A stretch of 64,000 nucleotides of DNA from Actinomadura coerulea (GTDB taxonomy: Bacteria; Actinomycetota; Actinomycetes; Streptosporangiales; Streptosporangiaceae), in contig NZ_JACHMQ010000001.1 in assembly GCF_014208105.1 (NCBI RefSeq), positions 1,984,001 through 2,048,000 on the forward strand, in the 5' to 3' direction. The position numbers and the translations under genes were made by a program. The notes under the pieces were generated by a model. The model worked only from the letters and a program-made list of their open reading frames with translations. It was not told the origin of the DNA and ran no database searches. The stretch's first letter is position 1. Every line of letters starts with the position of its first letter. Below are positions 57,082 to 64,000 of this stretch, one piece after another.

Positions 57082-57866
57082 GCACGCCTCAGACCCCCGG
57101 CGGCTCTGAGGCCGGGGACCGGATCCCGCAGTACGTGTACGGGGTGACCCGGTCGGGCGTGGCGCTGCCCCCGGACCTGGCCGGGCTCGACGACCGCCCG
57201 GTGTCGCTGGTGGAGAACGGAGGCACTGCCGCCGCCGTCGTCAGCGACCTGCCGGCCGACCGGGCCCTGGGCGAGCGCGCCGACCTGGTCGCGCACCAGC
57301 GAGTGCTGAACGCGCTGGTCGACGCCGGGACCGTGGTCCTGCCGTTCCGGTTCGGGGCCGCCCTGGCCGACCGCGGCGCGGTGGAGAAGGAACTCCTGGC
57401 CGACAACACCGAGCGCTTCGCGCAGGTCTTGGACCAGCTGGAGGGCCGCGTCGAGCTGCGCCTCAAGGGCACCTACGTCGAGGACGCGGTGCTGCGCGAG
57501 ATCATGCAGAACGACCCGGAGGTCGCCGAGCTCGCGCAGCGGCTGCGGGAGGTCCCGGCCGACGCCGCCGACGCGGTCTACTACGACCGGGTCCGGCTCG
57601 GCGAGCTGATCGCGCAGTCGATGCAGCGGCTCCGGGAGAGCGACGAGCAGGTCCTGCTGGACGGGGCCGCGTCGGCCGCCGAGGCGTTCACGCGCAAGAC
57701 CCCGGCCCGCGAGGAGGACGTCCTGGACGCCTCCTTCCTGGTCAGCGCCGACCGCCGCGCCGCGTTCGAGGAGGCCGTGGAGAAGCTCGGCCGGCAGCAC
57801 GGGGACCGGATCCGCATCCGGCTGATCGGCCCGCTGCCGCCCTACGACTTCGTTCCGGAGGCGTAA
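57078..57866 (+). CDS. gvpF: Gas vesicle protein GvpF/GvpL
   Basis: A 262-residue GvpL/GvpF family protein ([42 protein letters not shown], and the C-terminal [19 protein letters not shown]). These proteins act as chaperones and minor parts in vesicle assembly. ATG 57078 overlaps gvpA. A second family member lies at 58788. Confidence 0.9.
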   Translation: MSTPQTPGGSEAGDRIPQYVYGVTRSGVALPPDLAGLDDRPVSLVENGGTAAAVVSDLPADRALGERADLVAHQRVLNALVDAGTVVLPFRFGAALADRGAVEKELLADNTERFAQVLDQLEGRVELRLKGTYVEDAVLREIMQNDPEVAELAQRLREVPADAADAVYYDRVRLGELIAQSMQRLRESDEQVLLDGAASAAEAFTRKTPAREEDVLDASFLVSADRRAAFEEAVEKLGRQHGDRIRIRLIGPLPPYDFVPEA

Positions 57867-57872
57867 CAGGCG

Positions 57873-58124
57873 ATGGGATTCTTCTCCGGGCTGGTCACCG
57901 CGCCCCTGGCGCCCGTCAAGGGCGTGATGTGGCTGGCCGAGACCCTGACCGAGCAGGCCGAGGCGCAGCTGTACGACCCGGGGCGGATCGCCGCGGAGAT
58001 GCAGCAGGTGGCCGACGAGGCCGCCGCCGGCGAGATCACCGAGGAGGAGGCCGCCGAGCGCGAGGAGGAGCTGATCCGCCGGTTGAACGAGGGCCGCGCA
58101 CGCGGCTACCAGCCGGGCGGCTAG
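57873..58124 (+). CDS. gvpG: Gas vesicle protein GvpG
   Basis: An 83-residue protein (MGFFSGLVTAPLAPVKGVMWLAETLTEQAEAQLYDP ... EEEAAEREEELIRRL), the standard GvpG layout: hydrophobic start, charged helix. ATG 57873, 6 bases after gvpF. Assembly factor. Confidence 0.88.
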   Translation: MGFFSGLVTAPLAPVKGVMWLAETLTEQAEAQLYDPGRIAAEMQQVADEAAAGEITEEEAAEREEELIRRLNEGRARGYQPGG

Positions 58125-58134
58125 GAGGCCCGTG

Positions 58135-58392
58135 ATGTTGTCCGCGTCCAAGGCCGCCGCGCTGGCGGTCGAGCACGTCACCGCGATGACCGGCCGCAGG
58201 GCCGAGAGCGTCGTGGGAATGGAGCGCACGGAGGAGGGCTGGCGCGTCAAGGTGGAGGTCGTGGAGACCCACCGCATCCCCGATTCGGCGGACATCCTCG
58301 CGGTCTACGACACCGAGGTGGACGCCGAGGGGGAGCTGGTGAGCTACCGGCGCGCCGGCCGCTACGCCCGCGGACGAGTGGAGAGGAACTGA
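58135..58392 (+). CDS. gvpO: Gas vesicle protein GvpO
   Basis: An 85-residue protein (EEGWRVKVEVVETHRIPDSADILAVYDTEVDAEGELVSYRRAGRYAR), the GvpO signature. ATG 58135 is better spaced from AGGAGG than GTG 58132. In Streptomyces gvpO often comes first; here it is fourth. Essential assembly factor in known systems. Confidence 0.88.
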   Translation: MLSASKAAALAVEHVTAMTGRRAESVVGMERTEEGWRVKVEVVETHRIPDSADILAVYDTEVDAEGELVSYRRAGRYARGRVERN

Positions 58393-58398
58393 GCGGCT

Positions 58399-58791
58399 GT
58401 GAGTGAGATCTCCTGGACCGGCCAGCGCTCGCCGGCGCGGTCGGTGGCCGGGGAGCGGCAGGGCGCCAACCTGGCCGACCTGCTGGAACGCATCCTCGAC
58501 AAGGGGATCGTGATCGTCGGGGACGTCCGGGTGAACCTGCTGGACATCGAACTGCTGACGATCAAGCTTCGGCTGCTGGTGGCATCGGTGGACCGGGCCA
58601 AGGAAATGGGCATCGACTGGTGGGAGCACGACCCGTCCCTGTCGTCCAAGGCCCGGCAGAAGGAGCTGGACGGCCAGGGCGACCGCGAGCTGCTGGAGGA
58701 GAACCGGCGGCTGCGCGAGCGCCTGGCCGCCCTCGAGGCGGGCGCCGAGGGCACCGCCGAACGCACCGGAGACGGGAAGGAGCCATCATGA
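58399..58791 (+). CDS. gvpJ: Gas vesicle protein GvpJ (GvpA-like)
   Basis: A 130-residue protein with the GvpA/J fold (NLADLLERILDKGIVIVGDVRVNLLDIELLTIKLRLLVASVDRAKEMG) and a C-terminal Glu/Arg coiled coil. GTG 58399. GvpJ and GvpS are minor GvpA relatives that nucleate vesicles. Confidence 0.85.
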   Translation: MSEISWTGQRSPARSVAGERQGANLADLLERILDKGIVIVGDVRVNLLDIELLTIKLRLLVASVDRAKEMGIDWWEHDPSLSSKARQKELDGQGDRELLEENRRLRERLAALEAGAEGTAERTGDGKEPS

Positions 58792-59681
58792 CCGCCCCCG
58801 GGTTCGCCGACCGGGCCGCCGGTGCCCACGGCGCCGCCGAGCCAGCCGGCACCGGCGTCTACCTGTACGGAGTGGCGCGGGGCCTGGACCCGGCCGCGCT
58901 GGGCGACACCCCCGGGGTGGCGGGCGCGCCGGTGCGCGGCGTGGTCGCGGCCGGGCTGACCGCGCTGGTCAGCACCGTCCGGCTCGACGAGTACGGGGAG
59001 TCGGCGCTGCGCGCCAACCTGGAGGACCTGGAGTGGCTGGAGGCCACCGCCCGCGCCCACCACGACGTGGTGGACCGGGCCGCGCACGCCGCCCCGACCG
59101 CGCCGGTGCGGATCGCGACCATCTACCGCGACGACGCCCGCGTCGCCGAGGTGCTCACCGACGAGGGCGGACGGTTCACCGAGGTCCTCGACCTGATCGA
59201 CGGCCGCTCCGAGTGGGGCGTGAAAGCCTACGCCGACCCCGCACTGCTGCGCGGCGACACCGGCCGCGACGGCCCCGACCCCGGTGGGGGGCTCGCGCCG
59301 GGCGCCGAGTCCCTCACCGGCCCCCACCAGGGCGCCGCGGGTACGGCCCCCGCCGGGCCGGGGGCGGCGTACCTGCGGCGCCGGCAGCAGGAGCGCCGGC
59401 GCCGCGCCGACGCCGGCCGCCGGGTCGGCGAGCAGGCCGACGCGGTCCACGCCGAACTCGCCGACCACGCCGTGGCGTCACGGCACCACCCGCCGCAGGA
59501 CCCGCGCCTGTCGGGCCGGGCGGACACCCAGATCCTCAACGTCGCCTACCTGCTGGACGAGGAGCAGGTGGAGGGGTTCCTGGCGGTGGCGCGGGCGGCC
59601 GGCGAGAGGCTGGCGGGCATCGAGGTGGAGGTGACGGGGCCCTGGCCGCCCTACTCCTTCATCGAGCCGGGGGCGGCGTGA
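58788..59681 (+). CDS. gvpL: Second gas vesicle GvpL/GvpF protein
   Basis: A 297-residue GvpL/F family protein (GVYLYGVARGLDPAALGDTPGV, VRIATIYRDDARV, and the end GIEVEVTGPWPPYSFIEPG). It is longer than the one at 57078 because of a Gly/Pro/Arg-rich insert around residues 165-215. ATG 58788 overlaps gvpJ. Confidence 0.88.
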   Translation: MTAPGFADRAAGAHGAAEPAGTGVYLYGVARGLDPAALGDTPGVAGAPVRGVVAAGLTALVSTVRLDEYGESALRANLEDLEWLEATARAHHDVVDRAAHAAPTAPVRIATIYRDDARVAEVLTDEGGRFTEVLDLIDGRSEWGVKAYADPALLRGDTGRDGPDPGGGLAPGAESLTGPHQGAAGTAPAGPGAAYLRRRQQERRRRADAGRRVGEQADAVHAELADHAVASRHHPPQDPRLSGRADTQILNVAYLLDEEQVEGFLAVARAAGERLAGIEVEVTGPWPPYSFIEPGAA

Positions 59682-59884
59682 CGGCCGTCCTGGACCAGGG
59701 CCGCGACGTCCCGATGGAGCGGATCGCCCTGGTCGACCTGCTGGACCGGCTGCTGGCGGGCGGCGTCGTCATCACCGGCGACCTGGTCATCTCGATCGCG
59801 GGCGTGGACCTGGTGGAGGTGTCCCTGCGGGCGCTGATCACCTCCGTCCGCGACGAGCTGCTGCCCGAGGAGGAACGACCGTGA
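59678..59884 (+). CDS. gvpS: Gas vesicle protein GvpS (GvpA-like)
   Basis: A 68-residue minimal GvpA-fold protein (ERIALVDLLDRLLAGGVVITGDLVISIAGVDLVEVSLRALITSV). GTG 59678 overlaps gvpL as GTGA, and its end overlaps gvpK by 4 bases. Minor wall or nucleation protein. Confidence 0.85.
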   Translation: MTAVLDQGRDVPMERIALVDLLDRLLAGGVVITGDLVISIAGVDLVEVSLRALITSVRDELLPEEERP

Positions 59885-60393
59885 CCCGACCCGACCGCCG
59901 GCCCCCCGGCCCGACCGGCGCCGGGCCCGCCGCGCGCGGCGACCGCGAGCGGGGGAGCCGCGAACCGGTGAGCGGGGAGGTGTCGGTGCGCGACCCCGCC
60001 GTCGGCGACCCCTTCACCGACGACATCCTGGCCGGCCGCACCGAGTCCTCCCACGGGGACGCCCCGGTGCGCGCCGCGCCGGTGCGCGAGGCGGACCTGC
60101 GGGAGCGGTCCTCGCGCACGATGCAGCGGCTGCGCTCCGACCCCGAGACGGTCGAGCGGGACCTGGTGAAGCTGGTGCTGACCCTGGTCGAACTGATCCG
60201 GCAGCTCATGGAGCGGCAGGCGCTGCGCCGCGCCGAGGGCGGCGACCTCACCGACCAGCAGATCGAGGATCTGGGGCTGGCGCTGATGCGCCTGGACGAG
60301 GCGATGACCCGCCTGAAGGACCACTTCGACCTCGACGACCACGACCTCAACCTCGACCTCGGCCCGCTCGGCCCGCTCCTGCCCGACAACTGA
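59881..60393 (+). CDS. gvpK: Gas vesicle protein GvpK
   Basis: A 170-residue protein. The C-terminal half is GvpK (ERDLVKLVLTLVELIRQLMERQALRRAEGGDLTDQQIEDLGLALMRLDEAM ... LNLDLGPLGPLLPD); the N-terminal 60 residues are disordered and charged. GTG 59881. Last gene of the operon, followed by a hairpin. Confidence 0.9.
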   Translation: MTRPDRRPPGPTGAGPAARGDRERGSREPVSGEVSVRDPAVGDPFTDDILAGRTESSHGDAPVRAAPVREADLRERSSRTMQRLRSDPETVERDLVKLVLTLVELIRQLMERQALRRAEGGDLTDQQIEDLGLALMRLDEAMTRLKDHFDLDDHDLNLDLGPLGPLLPDN

Positions 60394-60415
60394 GCGGCCC
60401 ACCGACCGGGCCGCT
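60393..60415. terminator. Terminator after gas vesicle operon
   Basis: AGCGGCCC and GGGCCGCT form 8-base arms around ACCGACC, starting at the gvpK stop; two T follow. Confidence 0.7.
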
Positions 60416-60440
60416 TCTGGCCCGGCCCCGGGGGCGGCTC

Positions 60441-61274
60441 TCACTCCGGGTTCACGGCGGTGGCTTTGAAGAACGTGTAGTGGAACGTTCCGTCGGCGTC
60501 CGCGGCGCGGTGCAGGTCGGCGACCCCCCGGTCGAAGTCGGCCGGGGCGGCCAGCCCCGCCGCGACGGCCTCGCCGCGCACCGACTCGATCATCGCGGTG
60601 AAGGTGTCGCGGGTGAAGGCCCGCCGCAGATCGGGCCGCGCCCGGTCGGCGTACACGGTCCGCGGGACCACGCCGACCCGCGCGTACCCGGCCTCGGCCA
60701 GCAGCGGCCCCAGCCGCCGCCCGAGCAGGGCGTCGCCGCCCGCCGCGGACTGCAACGCGACCTGATGGGCGATCGCGGCGCGCGCGTGGGCGCTGTCAGG
60801 GTGGAAGAACGCCGACCCGTGGTCGCCCTCGACGGCCGTGAGGGTCCCCCCGGGCCGCAGCACCCGCCGCAGACCCGCCAGCACGGCGCGCGGGTCGGGC
60901 AGATGCTCCAGCACGAAGCACACGAACACGTGGTCGAACTCCGCGTCGCCGAACGGCAGGTCCCGCAGGTCGGCGCACCGCCACCGCACCCGCGCCGCGG
61001 GGGAGGACGCCTCGACGCGGGCACGCGCCTGCTCCAGCGAGGCGCGCGAAAGGTCCACGGCGGTCAGGCGCACGCCGGGGGAGCGCGCCACCAGATGCAC
61101 CGTCTGCGCCCCCACCCCGCAGCCGGCCTCCAGCACCCGGCTGCCCGCCGGATAGGCGGTCCCGTCGTGCACCAACGCGGCCAGCGCGTCGGCCTGGTCG
61201 CCGAGCCGCCGCGACTCCCGTCCCGAGTACCCGTGCACATAGCCGCCGGGACCGTCCGTCATCGTGGTTTCCAT
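60441..61274 (-). CDS. SAM-dependent methyltransferase, class I
   Basis: A 277-residue methyltransferase with motif I VLEAGCGVGAQT, acidic loop LTAVDLSRASLEQAR, motif II region FDHVFVCFVLEHLPDP and post-motif LRPGGTL. Substrate unknown; UbiE-like small-molecule methyltransferases are nearest. ATG 61274 is chosen (ATG 61262 also possible). It overlaps the longest frame of the divergent MocR gene, so the two promoters lie very close. It converges with the gvp operon. Confidence 0.85.
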   Translation of the reverse strand: METTMTDGPGGYVHGYSGRESRRLGDQADALAALVHDGTAYPAGSRVLEAGCGVGAQTVHLVARSPGVRLTAVDLSRASLEQARARVEASSPAARVRWRCADLRDLPFGDAEFDHVFVCFVLEHLPDPRAVLAGLRRVLRPGGTLTAVEGDHGSAFFHPDSAHARAAIAHQVALQSAAGGDALLGRRLGPLLAEAGYARVGVVPRTVYADRARPDLRRAFTRDTFTAMIESVRGEAVAAGLAAPADFDRGVADLHRAADADGTFHYTFFKATAVNPE

Positions 61275-61302
61275 GCGACCACCGTGGCCGCACAATGGCC
61301 CG

Positions 61303-62874
61303 GTGAACAGGTCCAAAGACGGCGAACCGAACAGGTCCGTAACGCCGGGGTCGGACTTCCTGCAACTCGACCCCGCCGACGCCCCGCCCGGCGGGCTCGC
61401 CGACTGGCTCGCCGGACGCCTCCGCGACGCCGTCGCCGACGGCCGCCTGCCCGTCGGGACCCGCCTGCCCGCCACCCGCGTCCTGGCCGCCGAACTGCGC
61501 GTCTCCCGCGGCGCGGTCACCGAGGCCTACCAGCGGCTGGCCGACGAAGGCCACCTCGCCGGACGCGGCCGAGCCGGCACCATCGTCGTCGCGGCCCCCC
61601 TCACCCCGGCCCCCGTGCCCCTGCCCGAACGCCCCAGCCGGGCGGCCACCACCCCGGCGCCCTCCGCCTCGTTCCCCACGCACCCCGGCCCCGACATATT
61701 CGACGTCCTGCGCGACCTGCCCGCCCGCATCGACCTGTCACCCGGCCTGCCCGACCTCGCCGCGTTCCCGCGCGCGGCCTGGCAGCGCGCCGAACGGACC
61801 GTCCTGCGCGACCTGCCCGCCGCAGGCCTCGGCTACGGCGACCCGCGCGGCACCCCCGCCCTGCGCACCGCCGTCGCCGCCTGGCTCGCCCGCTACCGCG
61901 GCATCAGCGCCGACCCCGCCGGCATCGTCGTCGTCGCCGGCACCGCCCAAGCCCTCGGCCTCGTCGCCCGCGTCCTGGCCCGCGAGGGCATCGACCGGAT
62001 CGCCGTGGAGGACCCCGGCTCCCTCGGCGTCCGCCAGCACCTGGCGCACTGGGGGATGACCACCCCGCCCGTCCCCGTCGACACCGCCGGCATCCGCGTC
62101 GACCGCCTCCGCGCCACCGGAGCCCCCGCCGTCCTGCTCACCCCCGCCCACCAGTTCCCCACCGGCGCCGTGCTCGGCGGCGACCGCCGCCGCGACCTCA
62201 CACGCTGGGCCGCCGCGGGCGGCCTGGTCATCGAAGACGACTACGACGCCGAACACCGCTACGACCGGCCCCCCGTCCCCGCCCTGCGCTCCATGCTCCC
62301 CGACCGCGCCTTCTACCTCGGCAGCGTCTCCAAACTCCTCGCCCCGGCACTGCGGACCGGCTGGATCCTGCCCCCGGCCCAGCACCTGGACGCCGTCATC
62401 GCCGAGAAACGCTTCGCCGACCTCGGCAACGCCGCCCTCCCGCAACTCGTCCTCGCCGAACTCATGAACTCAGGCGAGATGGAACGCATCCTGCGGCTCC
62501 TGCGCCGCCGCCACCGCCGACGCCGCGACACGATGATCGAGGCCATCGCCGCGCACCTGCCCACCGCCGCCGTCCACGGCGCCGCCGCCGGACTGCACCT
62601 GACCATCACCTTCCCCGGCCGCCCAGGCACCCTCCACGACACCGCCCTCGCCGCGGCCGCACTGGAACACGGCGTCAAAACCCACCCGCTGTCATGGCAC
62701 GCACAACGCCCCCACCCGCCCGGGCTCGTCCTCGGCTACGCCGCCGTCCCCGCCTCAGCCATCACCGACGCCATCGCCGCCCTCGCCCGGGCCCTCCACC
62801 ACACCGAACATCACGCCGAACATCACGCCGCCGCCCGAGCCGCCAGAAGCTCCGCCTCCCAAAGATCGCGGTAA
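61303..62874 (+). CDS. MocR-type regulator: GntR helix-turn-helix plus aminotransferase domain
   Basis: A 523-residue protein. Residues about 30-100 form a GntR winged helix (LPATRVLAAELRVSRGAVTEAYQRL); about 140-510 form a class I aminotransferase fold with DDYDAEHRYDRPP, and the PLP-binding Lys in LGSVSKLLAPALRTGW. MocR proteins sense PLP or amino compounds. GTG 61303 is the best start. Direct repeats at 61305-61338 overlap it. Its end overlaps the converging cydC by 52 bases. Confidence 0.88.
   Translation: MNRSKDGEPNRSVTPGSDFLQLDPADAPPGGLADWLAGRLRDAVADGRLPVGTRLPATRVLAAELRVSRGAVTEAYQRLADEGHLAGRGRAGTIVVAAPLTPAPVPLPERPSRAATTPAPSASFPTHPGPDIFDVLRDLPARIDLSPGLPDLAAFPRAAWQRAERTVLRDLPAAGLGYGDPRGTPALRTAVAAWLARYRGISADPAGIVVVAGTAQALGLVARVLAREGIDRIAVEDPGSLGVRQHLAHWGMTTPPVPVDTAGIRVDRLRATGAPAVLLTPAHQFPTGAVLGGDRRRDLTRWAAAGGLVIEDDYDAEHRYDRPPVPALRSMLPDRAFYLGSVSKLLAPALRTGWILPPAQHLDAVIAEKRFADLGNAALPQLVLAELMNSGEMERILRLLRRRHRRRRDTMIEAIAAHLPTAAVHGAAAGLHLTITFPGRPGTLHDTALAAAALEHGVKTHPLSWHAQRPHPPGLVLGYAAVPASAITDAIAALARALHHTEHHAEHHAAARAARSSASQRSR
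61305..61338. repeat. Direct repeat at the MocR gene start
   Basis: gaacaggtcc occurs twice (61305-61314 and 61329-61338), 24 bases apart centre to centre. MocR regulators often bind direct repeats, so this may be their operator, though it lies at or after the chosen start codon. Confidence 0.45.
62805..62828. repeat. Tandem 12-base duplication in the mocR/cydC overlap
   Basis: cgaacatcacgc is repeated twice without a gap. It encodes the EHHAEHHA pattern at the MocR C-terminus and sits at the stop of cydC. Probably a slippage duplication. Confidence 0.7.
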
Positions 62875-64000
62875 GCGCCCGGCACCGCCAGCAACTCCTC
62901 GTGCCGCCCCCGCTGCACCACCCGACCCCGATCCAGCACCACCACCTCGTCGGCCGCGCCCAACGCCGCCAGCCGATGCGTCACCAGCAGCAGCGTCCCG
63001 CCCCCCGGCGCCTCCAGCAGCTCCCGCGTCACCGCGTCCGCCGCCACCGGATCCAACCCCTCCGTCGGCTCGTCCAGAACCAGCACCGGCGGATCGGCCA
63101 GCAGCGCCCGCGCCAGCAGCAGACGCTGCCGCTGCCCGCCCGACAGGCCACGCCCACCCGCCCCCACCACGGTGTCCCACCCGTCCGGCAACTCCCGCAC
63201 CACCTCGGCGAACCGCGCCCGCTCCGCCGCCGCCCACAACCGCGCCTCGTCCGCGTCCGGACGCGCCAGCAGCACATTCGCCCGCACCGACGCCGCGAAC
63301 ACGTGCGCGTCCTGCGCCAGCCCCCGCACCGCCGCCCGCACATCCCCAGGCGCGAACCCTCCCACGTCCCGCCCACCGAGCAGCACCGCACCCGACGCCA
63401 CCGGCACATCCCCCGACACCGCCGCCAGCAGCGTGCTCTTGCCCGCGCCGCTCGCCCCCACCACCGCGACGCGCCGGCCACGCTCCACGCGCACATCCAC
63501 CCCGTCCAGCGCCACCCCCTCCCCGTAGGCGACACGCACCCCCAGCAACTCCACCCCGAGCGGGCCCCCCGGCACCGCCACCGGACGCGCCGGACACGGC
63601 GCCGGGGGAGCGGCCAGCACCGCCCCGACCCGCCGCACCGCCGGCGCCACCTCCCGCAACCGCTGCGCCGCACCCGCAAGCGGCAGCACCGACTCCACCG
63701 CCACCAGCGCCGTCAACGCCACCACCGCCGCACCCACCTCGTCCACGCCCGCCCGCAACCCCGCCCACGCCACCCCGGCGACCGTCACGCCCTGTACCAC
63801 GAAACCCGCCGCCGACACCGCCGCCGACACCCGCGCCGCCGACCGCTCCGCCCGCTCCAACCCCCGCACCGCGTCCCGCGCCCGCTCCGCGAACCGCCCC
63901 GACGCACCGAACATCGCCAGATCCCGCGCACCCTCCAGCACGTCCAGCGACCGCACCGCCAACACCTGGCGCCCCTCCGCCATCCGCACCGCCGCACGCC
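62823..64000 (-). CDS. cydC: ABC exporter CydC, C-terminal part
   Basis: About 392 residues from the window edge to the stop at 62823: the end of the membrane domain (VVALTALVAVESVLPLAGAAQRLREVAPAVRRV is typical of CydC), then Walker A GASGAGKST, signature LSGGQRQRL, Walker B VLVLDEPTEGLD and switch His in VTHRL. CydDC exports thiol reductants and is needed for cytochrome bd assembly. The N-terminal part and probably cydD lie beyond 64000. Shares 52 bases with the converging mocR 3' end. Confidence 0.85.
   Translation of the reverse strand, partial: RAAVRMAEGRQVLAVRSLDVLEGARDLAMFGASGRFAERARDAVRGLERAERSAARVSAAVSAAGFVVQGVTVAGVAWAGLRAGVDEVGAAVVALTALVAVESVLPLAGAAQRLREVAPAVRRVGAVLAAPPAPCPARPVAVPGGPLGVELLGVRVAYGEGVALDGVDVRVERGRRVAVVGASGAGKSTLLAAVSGDVPVASGAVLLGGRDVGGFAPGDVRAAVRGLAQDAHVFAASVRANVLLARPDADEARLWAAAERARFAEVVRELPDGWDTVVGAGGRGLSGGQRQRLLLARALLADPPVLVLDEPTEGLDPVAADAVTRELLEAPGGGTLLLVTHRLAALGAADEVVVLDRGRVVQRGRHEELLAVPGAYRDLWEAELLAARAAA

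Overview
The window is high-GC actinobacterial chromosome: GC-rich third codon positions, frequent GTG/TTG starts, GTGA-type gene overlaps, many TetR, WYL and LuxR-type regulators, a mycothiol-pathway gene fragment and an actinomycete-type gas vesicle cluster. The overall picture fits a filamentous actinomycete such as Actinomadura/Thermomonosporaceae or a relative. The genus is my inference and was not checked by any search. No rRNA, tRNA or CRISPR array was seen.

Layout. 1-6.8 kb: 3' end of an MFS drug exporter, a TetR-AhpD pair with a clear operator, two complete NarL/LuxR-type two-component systems and a small membrane protein. 7.1-10.6 kb: a complete rpoB standing alone, without rpoC or ribosomal genes and with changes in the rifampicin region; it is probably a second rpoB copy. 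10.6-18.3 kb: enzyme/regulator pairs (saccharopine dehydrogenase-like protein, GlxA-type regulator, two FAD monooxygenases, TetR, a winged-helix regulator, an F420-type oxidoreductase), with dyad operators in several gaps.

18.3-40 kb is a patchwork of decayed mobile DNA and cargo. It holds a frameshifted Tn3 transposase tail, a resolvase without a start codon, a second transposase scrap, and a tyrosine integrase divergent from a zinc-motif/coiled-coil protein with a perfect 12-bp-arm dyad between them. It also holds a truncated TetR with an intact operator, a truncated mca, a three-part barstar-family protein, a heterodimeric ABC exporter of IrtAB/YbtPQ type, a truncated serine recombinase, and an intact 1.2-kb IS30-family element inserted into one of two copies of a 50-bp palindrome.

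40-51 kb: VOC proteins, a DUF1062 protein, an orphan histidine kinase, a rifampicin monooxygenase (rox) preceded by a perfect match to the rifamycin-associated element, a MarR gene with an 18-bp palindrome, a WYL regulator, a DrrC-like UvrA paralogue with its TetR, and a hemerythrin protein. 51-56 kb: a compact Mrp-type cation/proton antiporter operon (mnhE-F-G-DUF4040-B-C-D) with no MrpA-sized subunit. 56-60.4 kb: an eight-gene gas vesicle operon bounded by strong hairpins and preceded by a SigB-type stress promoter. 60.4-64 kb: a methyltransferase, a divergent MocR regulator, and the C-terminal part of cydC running off the end.

Two themes stand out. First, rifamycin protection: a lone rpoB changed at the Ser531-equivalent position, and rox with its element, lie about 36 kb apart. 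Second, many enzyme genes face their own regulator across a short dyad, which makes the operators unusually easy to read.
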